Positions 14,655-23,285 of a stretch of 31,500 bases of DNA are shown here, piece after piece (the stretch's first letter is position 1; each line of letters begins with the position of its first letter). The translations under genes and the position numbers were made by a program. The stretch is from the NCBI GenBank assembly GCA_900549715.1, contig URPK01000014.1:1-31500 (forward strand), in the 5' to 3' direction. The DNA is from an uncultured Collinsella sp. GTDB lineage: Bacteria; Actinomycetota; Coriobacteriia; Coriobacteriales; Coriobacteriaceae. The notes beneath the pieces were generated by a model. The model ran no database searches and was not told the DNA's origin. It saw nothing but the letters and a program-made list of their open reading frames with translations.

Positions 14655-17312
14655 ATGAGTGCTGACTACCCGTCAATGACTACGGCTGAGATTCGCTCTA
14701 AGTTCCTCAACTTCTTTGAGGAGCGCGGTCTTAAGCTCTATCCTTCTTCGTCCCTCGTCCCCGACGATCCTTCGCTGCTGCTTGCCAACGCCGGCATGAA
14801 CCAGTTTAAGGAGTATTACCAGGGCAAGAAGACCATGAAGGAGATCGGCGCAATCTCTTGCCAGAAGTGCGTCCGCACCAACGACATCGATTGCATCGGC
14901 GAGGACGGCCGTCACCTGTCCTTCTTTGAGATGCTCGGCGACTTCTCCTTTGGTGGCGTCTCCAAGCAGCAGGCCTGCGCTTGGGCCTTTGAGCTCATTA
15001 CCAAGGAGTTCAAGCTGCCTCTCGACCGCCTGTACTTTACTGTCTTTACCGAGGACGACGAGACCCACGATGTGTGGCGCTCCCTGGGCGTTGCCGAGGA
15101 TCATATCTCCCGCCTGGGCGAGGACGACAACTTCTGGGCCGCTGGCCCCACCGGCCCCTGCGGTCCGTGCTCTGAGATTTACTTTGACATGGGCGAGGAG
15201 GTTGGCTGCGGCAGCCCCGACTGCAAGCCTGGCTGCGACTGCGACCGCTTCCTTGAGTTCTGGAACCTCGTGTTTACCCAGTACGACCGCCAGGAGGACG
15301 GCTCCATGCCGGAGCTGCCGCACCGCAACCTCGATACGGGCATGGGTCTGGAGCGCATGGCCGCCATCATGCAGCACAAGACCGCTAACTACGACGGCGA
15401 TCTGATGCAGCACCTCATCAAACTCGGCGAGGAGATCAGCGGCAAGACCTATGACGCCGACGATTACTCCGGCGCCAGCCGCTCCCTGCGCATCATCGCC
15501 GACCACTCCCGTGCCGTCGACTTTATGATCTCGGACGGCATCCTGCCCGGTAACGAGGGCCGCGAGTACGTCCTGCGCCGCCTGCTCCGTCGTGCCGTGT
15601 TCCACGGTCGTCTGCTGGGCATCGAGGGCGCCTTCCTGACCAAGTTTATCGACGAGGTCAACGCTCAGATGGGCGAGGCTTATCCCGAGCTGCTCAAGAA
15701 CGTCGCGCTCGTTAAGGGCATCGTCGCCTCCGAGGAGGAGCGTTTCTCAACGACGCTCGACAACGGCCGCGTTTACCTGGACGAGGCCCTGGCCGCGCTC
15801 GCCGACGGCGCTGTCCTTCCGGGCGATGTTGCCTTTAAGCTTCACGACACCTTTGGTTTCCCCATTGACCTGACCGTCGAGATCGCCGGCACCGCCGGTC
15901 ACGACGTCGACATGGATGGCTTTACCGCTTGCATGGAGGACCAGAAGGCCCGCGCCCGCGCCAACGCCAAGGGCGACGCCTGGGGTAGCTTTAACGACGT
16001 GTGGGTCGAGCTTTCCGACAAGGTTGCCGCGACCGAGTTCGACGGCTATGACAACGACGTCATCGATGGCGCCAAGGTTGTCGCCATCGTGAGCAACGGC
16101 GAGTCCGTCGAGTCCGTTGCCGCCGGCGAGGACGTCGAGGTCGTGCTCGACCGCACCCCGTTCTATGCCGAGATGGGTGGCCAGCAGGGCGACGCCGGCG
16201 AGCTTTCCGCCGAGGGCGTTGCGCTGACCATTTCCGATACCAAGAACCACAACGGCCTGTATGCCCACGTCGCCCACGTCGCCGAGGGCACGCTGACCGT
16301 CGGTGCTACCGTGACCGCCGCGCTCGACGCCGAGCGCCGTGGCTTCCTGCGTCGCAACCACACCGCCACGCACCTGCTCGACGCCGCGCTTAAGCAGGTC
16401 CTGGGCGAGCATGTCTCCCAGGCTGGCTCGTTGGTGACGCCCGAGCACCTGCGCTTTGACTTCACCCACTTCGAGGCCCTGTCCTCCGAGCAGCTCAAGG
16501 CTGTCGAGGACCTGGTCAACCAGCAGATCTTCGCTTCCAAGCCGGTTGTGACCCGCGTCATGGGCATCGACGAGGCCAAGGCCGCCGGTGCTGTCGCCCT
16601 CTTTGGCGAGAAGTACGGCGACGTCGTCCGCGTTGTCTCCGTGGGCGCCGAGGACCAGCCGTTCTCCCGCGAGCTCTGCGGTGGCACGCATGCCGCCAAC
16701 ACCGCCGAGATCGGTCTGTTCAAGATCATCTCCGAGTCTTCCACGGGCTCGAACGTCCGCCGTATCGAGGCCGTGACCTCCAAGGGCGCTCTCGACTACA
16801 TGGCCGACCGCCTGGCGCTCGTTGACGCCGCTGCCGCTGCGCTCAAGTGCCGCGTGGATGAGGTTCCCGCCCGCGTGGAGAACCTGCAGGCCGAGCTGCG
16901 CGAGACGTCCAATAAGCTTAAGAAGGCTCTGACCGGTGGCTCCTCCGATGCTATCTCCAGCGCCATCGAGGGCGCCGTCGAGCTCGACGGCTACAAGCTC
17001 GTCGTCGCTGAGCTCCAGGGTCTTGAGGCTGCTGACCTGCGAAACGTCTGGGATACCGTGCACCAGAAGGTTGCCGGCCCCGTCGCCTGCGTCGTTGCCA
17101 GCGTGACCGAGAAGGGCACCCCGGCTCTGCTCGCCGCTGGCTCCGATGACGCCGTGAAGGCCGGTTTCCACGCCGGTAACGTGATCAAGCAGATCGCGGG
17201 CCTGGTCGATGGTCGCGGTGGCGGTCGTCCCAACATGGCCCAGGCCGGTGGCAAGAACGCCGCCGGTATCGCCGATGCCCTCGCGGCCGCTAAGACCGCG
17301 CTCGGCGCCTAA
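14655..17312 (+). CDS. alaS: Alanine--tRNA ligase
   Basis: Charges tRNA-Ala. The 885-residue class II synthetase has the aminoacylation core (HLSFFEMLGDFSFGG; MGLERMA), the editing domain with zinc ligands H569 and H573 (HTATH), C675 and H679 (CGGTH), and the C-terminal C-Ala domain ending in the glycine-rich DGRGGGRPNMAQAGG. Two in-frame upstream ATG-type extensions would run into the terminator and promoter; the ATG at 14655 with GAGGAG nine bases before it gives family length. The gene has strongly biased, C-ending codons like ileS. ruvX follows after nine bases, the common alaS-ruvX arrangement. Confidence 0.98.
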   Translation: MSADYPSMTTAEIRSKFLNFFEERGLKLYPSSSLVPDDPSLLLANAGMNQFKEYYQGKKTMKEIGAISCQKCVRTNDIDCIGEDGRHLSFFEMLGDFSFGGVSKQQACAWAFELITKEFKLPLDRLYFTVFTEDDETHDVWRSLGVAEDHISRLGEDDNFWAAGPTGPCGPCSEIYFDMGEEVGCGSPDCKPGCDCDRFLEFWNLVFTQYDRQEDGSMPELPHRNLDTGMGLERMAAIMQHKTANYDGDLMQHLIKLGEEISGKTYDADDYSGASRSLRIIADHSRAVDFMISDGILPGNEGREYVLRRLLRRAVFHGRLLGIEGAFLTKFIDEVNAQMGEAYPELLKNVALVKGIVASEEERFSTTLDNGRVYLDEALAALADGAVLPGDVAFKLHDTFGFPIDLTVEIAGTAGHDVDMDGFTACMEDQKARARANAKGDAWGSFNDVWVELSDKVAATEFDGYDNDVIDGAKVVAIVSNGESVESVAAGEDVEVVLDRTPFYAEMGGQQGDAGELSAEGVALTISDTKNHNGLYAHVAHVAEGTLTVGATVTAALDAERRGFLRRNHTATHLLDAALKQVLGEHVSQAGSLVTPEHLRFDFTHFEALSSEQLKAVEDLVNQQIFASKPVVTRVMGIDEAKAAGAVALFGEKYGDVVRVVSVGAEDQPFSRELCGGTHAANTAEIGLFKIISESSTGSNVRRIEAVTSKGALDYMADRLALVDAAAAALKCRVDEVPARVENLQAELRETSNKLKKALTGGSSDAISSAIEGAVELDGYKLVVAELQGLEAADLRNVWDTVHQKVAGPVACVVASVTEKGTPALLAAGSDDAVKAGFHAGNVIKQIAGLVDGRGGGRPNMAQAGGKNAAGIADALAAAKTALGA

Positions 17313-17321
17313 GAAGTCGCT

Positions 17322-17750
17322 GTGGTCGCGCTCGCGCTGGACATAGGGGAGACCAGGATCGGTATTGCCGTCTCGAGCCGTGATGGCAAGATGGCGATGC
17401 CTGTCAAGGTGCTTCCGGCTGCCGAGGTCACCGGTATGGCCAAGACGTTTCGCTACCTGGTCGAGGACTATGAGCCCGATATCCTGGTAAGCGGACGTCC
17501 CTTGACCATGGCCGGTGAGCCCGGTCCCCAGGCCGAGCGCGTCGCCGCCGTGGCCCAAAAGATTGCCGACAAGCTCGAACTTCCGCTGGAGTTTGAGGAC
17601 GAGCGCTTGTCCTCGCAAGAGGCCAAACGCATCCTGCGCGAGCAGGGCCTCAACGAAAAACAGATGAGAGGCAAGATTGACATGATCGCCGCCAGCCTGT
17701 TTTTGCAGACATGGCTTGATCGTAAAAACGAGGAGGTCTCGCATGCCTAG
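17322..17750 (+). CDS. ruvX: Putative pre-16S rRNA nuclease / Holliday junction resolvase (YqgF)
   Basis: RNase H-fold nuclease that matures the 5' end of 16S rRNA (YqgF) and has also been proposed as a Holliday junction resolvase. The 142-residue protein has the acidic active-site residues D7 (ALDIGETRIG), D93-E94 (EDERLSS) and D120 (DMIAASLFLQ). The GTG at 17322 is the only start that keeps the DIG motif near the N-terminus; a weak AAGAAG precedes it. It is read with alaS upstream and overlaps mltG by eight bases. Confidence 0.93.
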   Translation: MVALALDIGETRIGIAVSSRDGKMAMPVKVLPAAEVTGMAKTFRYLVEDYEPDILVSGRPLTMAGEPGPQAERVAAVAQKIADKLELPLEFEDERLSSQEAKRILREQGLNEKQMRGKIDMIAASLFLQTWLDRKNEEVSHA

Positions 17751-19128
17751 CGCTTCCGATCCGCGCCAGCCGATTCGTACACGTCAGCCTGTGCCGCGCC
17801 CTGCCCAGCCTGGCCAGCGTCCGGCACAGCCGACGCAGCGCGCAGCTCAGCCTGCCGCGCGCCCGGTGCAGTCCTCCTCTCGTTTGGCTCAACCTGCTCA
17901 GCGGACGGTTCGACAGCCCACTGCTCGTACGGCCCAGCCTGCAGGCGGTACCCGCTTTAAGCAGCAGGCACCTACCCAGCGAGCACAGGCCCCCCAATCG
18001 CATTCGCATCACGCTCGCGGTTCGCACGGCGTTGCTCCGGCCACGCGATCGAGCTACAACACGCATGCTCGTCGCGGTGCCCAAAAGAAAAGCTCCCCGG
18101 TGCCTATGATTATCGGCGTCGTCGTCGCCGTGCTAGCGCTTGTCGCGATCGTTTTCTTTGTCGTGCCGGCCGTCAAGGGCTTCTTTGTCGGTGAGGATTC
18201 GAAGGTCACGGCTGGTCAGCAGGTTACGGTGACCATTCCTGACGGTGCTTCGGGCGATACGATCGCCTCGATTCTCTCTGAGAACCATATCGTCGAAAAT
18301 CCCAAGGATTACTATGCGGCGGTGAAAAAGCTCAACGCCGATATGTCGCTCAAGCCTGGTACTTATTCGTTCACCACGCTCATGGACGCGACTAAGGTGG
18401 TTCAGCAACTCATGGAAGGCCCCAACGCTGGCTCCAATGCGCTGACGATTCCCGAGGGCTTGACGGTCGATCAAGTCGCCGACCGTGTGGCCCAGGCCTA
18501 CAATAGCATCTCTAAGGAAGACTTCCTCAACCAGGCCAAGGCCTCCAGCTACGTGGACGACTATAGCTTCCTTAGGGGCGCGGCCAATGATTCGCTCGAG
18601 GGCTTCTTGTTCCCCAAGACCTATTCGCTGGGCGATTCGCCGACGGCCGATGATGTGATTCGCGCCATGCTCGATCAGTTTAAGACCGAGTACAAGTCGC
18701 TTGACTTTGCGAGCTGCGAGGCGAAGATCAAGGAACGCTACGGTGTGGAGATGTCCGACTACGACATCGTCAACTTGGCCTCTATTGTTGAGCGCGAGGG
18801 CCTCAACGCCGATCAACGTGCGCACGTGGCCTCGGTTTTTTACAACCGCCTTGCCGGCAAGCTCGACGGTCTGCGTTATCTCAACAGCGATGCGACCATG
18901 ATGTATGTCACCGGCGGCGAGGTTGCCGCCGACGACCTGCAGAGCGATAGCCCGTATAACACCTATAAGCACGAGGGCCTGCCGCCCACGCCCATCTGCT
19001 CTCCGTCGCTCGAGGCGATCAAGGCCACCCTTGAGCCGACCGACTCCGATGACCTGTATTTCTACATTACACAGGACGAGGAGTACTTCTCGCAAACCTA
19101 CGAAGAGCATCAACAGTCTTGGAATTAG
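17743..19128 (+). CDS. mltG: Endolytic murein transglycosylase
   Basis: Membrane-anchored lytic transglycosylase that cuts nascent glycan strands and sets their length (MltG/YceG). The 461-residue protein has a 115-residue cytosolic N-terminal region very rich in Pro, Gln, Ala and Arg with repeated AQP and RPA-like units, one membrane helix (about 120-144), a LysM-like part (IPEGLTVDQVADRVA), and the catalytic domain with E350 in ASIVEREG and the late motif YNTYKHEGLPPTPICSPS. ATG at 17743 follows a perfect AGGAGG by six bases. The disordered N-terminus is longer than in most families outside Actinobacteria. Coupled to ruvX by overlap and followed after one base by the YqeG-type gene. Confidence 0.94.
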   Translation: MPSASDPRQPIRTRQPVPRPAQPGQRPAQPTQRAAQPAARPVQSSSRLAQPAQRTVRQPTARTAQPAGGTRFKQQAPTQRAQAPQSHSHHARGSHGVAPATRSSYNTHARRGAQKKSSPVPMIIGVVVAVLALVAIVFFVVPAVKGFFVGEDSKVTAGQQVTVTIPDGASGDTIASILSENHIVENPKDYYAAVKKLNADMSLKPGTYSFTTLMDATKVVQQLMEGPNAGSNALTIPEGLTVDQVADRVAQAYNSISKEDFLNQAKASSYVDDYSFLRGAANDSLEGFLFPKTYSLGDSPTADDVIRAMLDQFKTEYKSLDFASCEAKIKERYGVEMSDYDIVNLASIVEREGLNADQRAHVASVFYNRLAGKLDGLRYLNSDATMMYVTGGEVAADDLQSDSPYNTYKHEGLPPTPICSPSLEAIKATLEPTDSDDLYFYITQDEEYFSQTYEEHQQSWN

Positions 19129-19129
19129 C

Positions 19130-19627
19130 ATGAGGATTTTTAGCCCCAAACGATACGTTGCCTCGGTCGATCGCATCGACCTTGATACCCTGTGGGCCGA
19201 CGGCAAACGCGCCATTCTGCTCGATCGCGATAACACCCTGGTGCCGCGCGACACCGAGCAGGTTCCCGCCGCGGTTTCCGCTTGGCTTGACGCCGCCCGC
19301 GCCAAAGGCTTTAAGCTGTGCATGGTGTCCAACAACTGGCATCGCGACCAGGTCATGAGCTCTGCACGCGAGCTGGGACTCGAGGCCATTAGCCACGCCA
19401 TGAAGCCGGCGCCGTTTGCCCTCAAGGCGGGTCTTCAGCGCCTCGGCGCCACGGCCGACGAGGCGGTACTGATCGGTGATCAGCTCTACACTGACGTGTG
19501 GAGTGGCAATTTAGCCGGCGTCGATACCATCCTGGTAAAGCCGCAGGCGACGCAGGACCTGTGGTATACGCAGATCTTCCGTATTTTTGAGCGCCGGGCC
19601 CTGCGCGACCTTCCCTGCGAGGAATAG
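19130..19627 (+). CDS. YqeG-family HAD phosphatase
   Basis: HAD-superfamily subclass IIIA phosphatase, cytosolic, 165 residues. Motif 1 is LLDRDNTLV with nucleophile D32 and D34, motif 2 is MVSNN, motif 3 centres on the lysine of MKPAP, and motif 4 is IGDQLYTD with D117 and D122. Substrate is unknown; relatives include phosphatidylglycerophosphate phosphatases such as GEP4, so a role in phospholipid synthesis is possible. The ATG at 19130 lies two bases after the mltG stop, without a strong ribosome site, so it is probably translated by coupling. Followed after eight bases by aroK. Confidence 0.88.
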   Translation: MRIFSPKRYVASVDRIDLDTLWADGKRAILLDRDNTLVPRDTEQVPAAVSAWLDAARAKGFKLCMVSNNWHRDQVMSSARELGLEAISHAMKPAPFALKAGLQRLGATADEAVLIGDQLYTDVWSGNLAGVDTILVKPQATQDLWYTQIFRIFERRALRDLPCEE

Positions 19628-19635
19628 GTTTCGCC

Positions 19636-20169
19636 ATGTCTCAGCACATCAAACACGGCTGCGACCATATCTTCTTTATCGGCTTTTTGGGCGCGGGCAA
19701 GTCGACGCTCGCGCGCAACGTCGGCACCATGTTCAAGCGGCGTTTTATCGATACCGATCGCCTGGTCGTGCGCCGTTGCGGCAAGTCGGTAACCGAGATT
19801 TTTGAGACCGAGGGCGAGGACCGTTTTCGCGAGCTCGAGACCTCGGCGCTCCGTTCGCTCCAAAGCGAGCGCAGCCTGTTGGTTTCGTGCGGTGGCGGTA
19901 TCGTCGAGACACCGGTGAATATTGAGCTGATGCACGATATGGGTACGTGCGTGTACCTCGAGGGCGACTTCGAGGATTCGATTCGCCAGATTCGTCGGTC
20001 CGACACGCGCCCCGATTTCCGCTCGCCCGAGCATGCCGCGCGCCTGTTTGAGCATCGCCGTCCGCTGTATCGTCAGGCCGCAGATATTACCCTTGATATT
20101 CGCAACAAGTCCTTCGAGGACGTTTCCTACCTTTGTGCCGAGATGCTTTTGGAGCGTGGACTGCTATGA
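19636..20169 (+). CDS. aroK: Shikimate kinase
   Basis: Phosphorylates shikimate in the chorismate pathway. The 177-residue P-loop kinase looks complete: Walker A GFLGAGKST, shikimate-binding DTDRLV and FRELE, the CGGGIV motif, the lid residues TRPDF, and the late arginine of RRPLYRQAAD. It overlaps the aroB-like gene by four bases (ATGA). The other pathway genes are not in the window, and the partner gene appears catalytically dead, so whether the full pathway operates here is open. Confidence 0.92.
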   Translation: MSQHIKHGCDHIFFIGFLGAGKSTLARNVGTMFKRRFIDTDRLVVRRCGKSVTEIFETEGEDRFRELETSALRSLQSERSLLVSCGGGIVETPVNIELMHDMGTCVYLEGDFEDSIRQIRRSDTRPDFRSPEHAARLFEHRRPLYRQAADITLDIRNKSFEDVSYLCAEMLLERGLL

Positions 20170-21275
20170 TTCGCCGTCAACTGATCAATTTCCAAAATCG
20201 CAGTGTCGATGTTCGCGTCGGCTTTAACGCTTTTAGTGAGCTGTCGCGTATGTTTGCCTCGGCCGTGGGCAAGCCCAAGCGTGCGATGGTTGTCTGGAAC
20301 AGCGCTGTTTCCGACCGCTTTGGCGAGATCGTTGAGCACGCTCTGGTCGATGCCGGCTTTGCCGTGTCGCCGCTCGTCCTCGAGGTTTCGCCTGCCGGTG
20401 CTACGCTGGCCGATGCCGATGCTATCTTTGGCGCCCTGTCTGCCAACGGCGTTACCTGCGACGATCTGGTTGTCGCCGTTGGCGATGCCGCAACCTGCTC
20501 GGTTGTTAGCTGGTGCGCCAACCAGTGGTGCGGCCGAACTGAGTGCGCGCTGTTGCCGACGACCTTCGACGCCATGCTCACGGTCGCGACGACCATGAAG
20601 CCGCTCGTCGCCTCGTCGGCCAATGCGCTTCCCGCTATCGCGTTCCGTCCCGAACCGGGCTTGGTCGTGTGTGACCTCGACCTTGTTCGCGAAGCGGACC
20701 CCGAGGACCTCAAGCTCGGCTATGCGGTACTTGTTGGCACCATGCTTTCGAGCAGCAAGTCGCGCTGGAATCAGTTTATTGAGACTGTCCCCGAGATTCT
20801 TGCTGGTGAGGAGGTCGCGCTCGTCAATGCCGTCCAATGGTCTCAGACTGCCCGCAAGGACGTGCTGACGGCCACGAACCCGAGCGCTCGCCATGCGCTC
20901 GATTTTGGCAAGATGGGGGAACGCACCCTGCGCGCCTGCTTGGGCGATGCCGCTTCGCAGGTCCCTGCCTACCAGCTGTTGTCCGAGGGCATGCGCTTTG
21001 AGGCGCGCCTTGCACATGATGCCTGCGACTTCGATATCGATTACGTCTTTGAGGTCGATGACTGCCTGGAGGACTTTGGTATCGAGGAGCTTGCCTTCGA
21101 TCTGGAGCCCGCCGCATATATCGAGGAGTTCCGCAGGCAGCAGTTTGTCCGCTCGAACCGCAGTATGTTGCCGCTGCCCGCGGCACTCGGCGCCATTCGT
21201 CTAACGAGCGTTGAGGACGAGGTTCTTGAGCGCCATGCTCACGCCTACTTGGCTTCTCGCAAAGAACTTCTCTAA
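20166..21275 (+). CDS. aroB: 3-Dehydroquinate synthase-like protein, active site lost
   Basis: A 369-residue protein that aligns along its whole length with dehydroquinate synthase (AroB), which makes dehydroquinate from DAHP using NAD and a divalent metal. The landmarks are altered. The GGGVxGDLAG nucleotide motif reads VGDAATCSVV (G106-D107). The metal ligand Glu of GYAEVVK is V188 in GYAVLVG. The two His of GHTxGHA are K249 and R253 in FGKMGERTLRA. The third ligand, the His of HGEAVAIGM, is A268 in AYQLLSEGM. The Asp-Ser-Ser-Val stretch after PTT is FDAMLTVAT. The reading frame is open and the length normal, so it is a diverged paralogue or pseudoenzyme, not a decayed gene. The start is the ATG overlapping the aroK stop. 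Confidence 0.8.
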   Translation: MIRRQLINFQNRSVDVRVGFNAFSELSRMFASAVGKPKRAMVVWNSAVSDRFGEIVEHALVDAGFAVSPLVLEVSPAGATLADADAIFGALSANGVTCDDLVVAVGDAATCSVVSWCANQWCGRTECALLPTTFDAMLTVATTMKPLVASSANALPAIAFRPEPGLVVCDLDLVREADPEDLKLGYAVLVGTMLSSSKSRWNQFIETVPEILAGEEVALVNAVQWSQTARKDVLTATNPSARHALDFGKMGERTLRACLGDAASQVPAYQLLSEGMRFEARLAHDACDFDIDYVFEVDDCLEDFGIEELAFDLEPAAYIEEFRRQQFVRSNRSMLPLPAALGAIRLTSVEDEVLERHAHAYLASRKELL

Positions 21276-21281
21276 GATTTA

Positions 21282-21310
21282 TTGACATCCATCGTCTTTC
21301 GTATCATGTT
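21282..21310 (+). promoter_or_regulatory. Candidate promoter of the M24 aminopeptidase gene
   Basis: A consensus TTGACA (21282-21287) is followed 17 bases later by CATGTT (21305-21310), or 14 bases later by TATCAT (21302-21307). The -35 is excellent and the -10 is mediocre. Confidence 0.45.
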
Positions 21311-21312
21311 GA

Positions 21313-21375
21313 GGGACGGGTTTTCAATCGGTCGCGGATCGCAAGCGATTCCGTCGTTCGGTTGAGACCCGTCCC
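21313..21375 (+). other. Structured leader or terminator hairpin before the M24 peptidase gene
   Basis: GGGACGGGT (21313-21321) pairs with ACCCGTCCC (21367-21375). The stem can extend through TCAA/TTGA, with an inner hairpin made of CGGATCGC and GCGATTCCG. Only GTCTTTA follows, so it is a weak terminator at best. It could end the aroB transcript or, if the promoter at 21282 is used, lie in the leader of the next gene. Confidence 0.5.
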
Positions 21376-21407
21376 GTCTTTATAGAGACAACAAGAAAGG
21401 AATCTGC

Positions 21408-22538
21408 ATGTCAGAGTTTGCTGCCGGCCCTGCCGGTCGTATCGAGCGTGTCCGTACCCTGATGGCTGAGCGCGGCTACGACGCTGTCGTGGTTCGTGAC
21501 GAGGCCAATCTTCGTTGGCTTACGGGCGTGAAGGGCGTCTTCGATTACACCTTCGAGTTCCCGCACGCGGCGTTTATTACGGCTGACCAGTGCCTGTTCC
21601 ATACCGACTCGCGCTACCTCAACAGCTTTGAGGAGAACACGCCCGCCGGCAGCCCCTGGGTCTACGACATGGACGAGGGCACCATCCCCGGTTGGGTCGC
21701 CGGCAAGATCGCGGCCAACAAGTGCCGCGTCTGCGCTGTCGAGGACGACATGCAGATCAACTTCTACCAGGGTATTCAGCGTGGCCTGGAGGATCGTTCT
21801 GTAGCCTGCATGCTGCCGCTGATGCATGACGACATTCGCAAGATGCGCGCCATCAAGGACGGCGAGGAGATCGAGCTCATGCGCCATGCGCAGTCGATCA
21901 CCGACGCCGCCTTCCAGCATATGCTCGGCTTTATTAAGCCCGGTATGACCGAGAAGCAGGTTCGCAACGAGCTCGAGAACTTTATGTTCGCCAACGGCGC
22001 CGACAGCTTGGCCTTCGGCTCTATCGTGGCGAGCGGCCCCAATACCGCCAACCCGCATGCCGTCCCCAGTGATCGCGTGATCGAGAAGGGCGACTTCGTC
22101 CTCATGGATTACGGTGCGGGCTACTGCGACTACCGCTCCGACATGACGCGTACCGTCGTGATGGGCGAGCCCACCCAGGAGCAGCTCGACTTGTACGCGC
22201 TCGTACGCCGCACCCACGAGGAGTGCGTCGCCGCTATCCATCCGGGCGTCGAGGGCAACGACATTTTCAAGCTTTCCAAGAAGATCATCGGCGATGCCGG
22301 CTATGGCGATTACTACAACCATGGTCTGGGCCACGGCGTGGGCATTGACATCCACGAGCTGCCCAACTTCAACCGCAGCAAGAATATCATCGAGGTTGGC
22401 TCGGTTATCACCATGGAGCCCGGCGTGTACCTGCCTGGTGTGGGCGGCGTGCGCCTGGAGGACTACGGCGTGGTCACCGAGAACGGCTACGAGCCCTTCA
22501 CCAAGACGCCGCATGACCTCCACGTCATCGATTGCTAG
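21408..22538 (+). CDS. M24 family Xaa-Pro aminopeptidase
   Basis: Cytosolic dinuclear-metal peptidase that removes N-terminal residues preceding proline. The 376-residue protein has a creatinase-like N-terminal domain (to about 150) and a pita-bread catalytic domain with the five metal ligands in DYGAGYCDYRSDMTRT (two Asp), HGLGHGVGIDIHE (His), TMEPGVY (Glu) and VRLEDYGVV (Glu). AAAGGA lies about nine bases before the ATG. It is next to efp, as in many Gram-positive bacteria; both deal with proline-containing substrates, one degrading peptides and the other easing polyproline translation. It ends at its own terminator. Confidence 0.93.
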   Translation: MSEFAAGPAGRIERVRTLMAERGYDAVVVRDEANLRWLTGVKGVFDYTFEFPHAAFITADQCLFHTDSRYLNSFEENTPAGSPWVYDMDEGTIPGWVAGKIAANKCRVCAVEDDMQINFYQGIQRGLEDRSVACMLPLMHDDIRKMRAIKDGEEIELMRHAQSITDAAFQHMLGFIKPGMTEKQVRNELENFMFANGADSLAFGSIVASGPNTANPHAVPSDRVIEKGDFVLMDYGAGYCDYRSDMTRTVVMGEPTQEQLDLYALVRRTHEECVAAIHPGVEGNDIFKLSKKIIGDAGYGDYYNHGLGHGVGIDIHELPNFNRSKNIIEVGSVITMEPGVYLPGVGGVRLEDYGVVTENGYEPFTKTPHDLHVIDC

Positions 22539-22560
22539 CTCATTTCGATAGATTTTTGGG

Positions 22561-22603
22561 GCGGGGCGTTCGGATAGATTCGGACGCCCCGCGTTCTCTT
22601 TTT
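22561..22603 (+). terminator. Terminator of the M24 peptidase gene
   Basis: GCGGGGCGT (22561-22569) pairs with ACGCCCCGC (22584-22592), then GTTCTCTTTTT. The loop contains further short TCGGA/TTCGG complementarity. Confidence 0.8.
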
Positions 22604-22634
22604 ATGCGCTCGCTGCAGGCGCCTTCTGCAAGTG

Positions 22635-22640
22635 TATAAT
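22635..22640 (+). promoter_or_regulatory. Promoter (-10) of efp
   Basis: A perfect TATAAT at 22635-22640 preceded by TG. The -35 region is weak (GCTGCA near 22612). The leader would be about 50 bases. Confidence 0.6.
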
Positions 22641-22697
22641 TTTAGTCGTATGTAATTTGGACGCTTGTGCGTTCTGCCCATAACAAGAAAGGTCGCT

Positions 22698-23261
22698 ATG
22701 CCTACCATTTCTACCGCCGACTTCAAGAACGGCCTCGGTCTCCGCATTAAGGACAAGGTCTACACCATCGTCGAGTTCCAGCATGTCAAGCCGGGCAAGG
22801 GCGGCGCGTTTGTGCGCTACAAGACCCGCGACATCAAGAGCGGCCGCGTCGTCGAGAACACCTGCAACGCCGGCACCAAGTTCGAGAGCGTCATGCTCAC
22901 CACCCGTGAGTTCCAGTACCTCTACAACGATGGCACCGACTACATCTTCATGGACAACGAATCCTATGAGCAGGTTCCCGTTCCCGAGGACATGGTGGGC
23001 GAGAACTCCAAGTGGCTGCGCGAGAACGACATCTGCCAGCTGCTCTTCGCCGACGATGAGCTCATGGGCGTGACTCCGCCGATGTTCATCGAGACCACCA
23101 TCGTCCAGACCGACCCGGGCTTTAAGGGCGACACCGTCCAGGGTTCCACCAAGCCGGCCACGATCGACACCGGCGCTGTCATCCAGGTCCCCATGTACCT
23201 CAACGAGGGCGAGGTCATTAAGGTTGACACCCGCGACGGCAAGTTCGTCTCCCGCGTCTAG
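22698..23261 (+). CDS. efp: Elongation factor P
   Basis: Binds ribosomes stalled at polyproline and stimulates peptide bond formation. The 187-residue protein has the KOW-like domain, the S1-like domains II and III, and the conserved tip lysine K34 in KPGKGGAF, the position modified in other bacteria. No modification gene (epmA, epmB, earP or ymfI-like) is in the window, so whether K34 is modified is unknown. ATG at 22698 follows AAAGG by five bases; an in-frame GTG-type start at 22665 lies upstream without a ribosome site. First gene of the run through recN, all with short gaps or overlaps. Confidence 0.97.
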   Translation: MPTISTADFKNGLGLRIKDKVYTIVEFQHVKPGKGGAFVRYKTRDIKSGRVVENTCNAGTKFESVMLTTREFQYLYNDGTDYIFMDNESYEQVPVPEDMVGENSKWLRENDICQLLFADDELMGVTPPMFIETTIVQTDPGFKGDTVQGSTKPATIDTGAVIQVPMYLNEGEVIKVDTRDGKFVSRV

Positions 23262-23285
23262 CAACCAACTCTTCTAGGAGGACTC

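Noticed and set aside
15747..17744. 665-codon minus-strand open frame opposite alaS and ruvX
   Set aside because: Antisense shadow of alaS with the same low-complexity composition and no family resemblance.
20166..21275. aroB as a frameshifted pseudogene
   Set aside because: The frame is open at full family length and collinear with AroB; the changes are substitutions at key residues, not disruptions.
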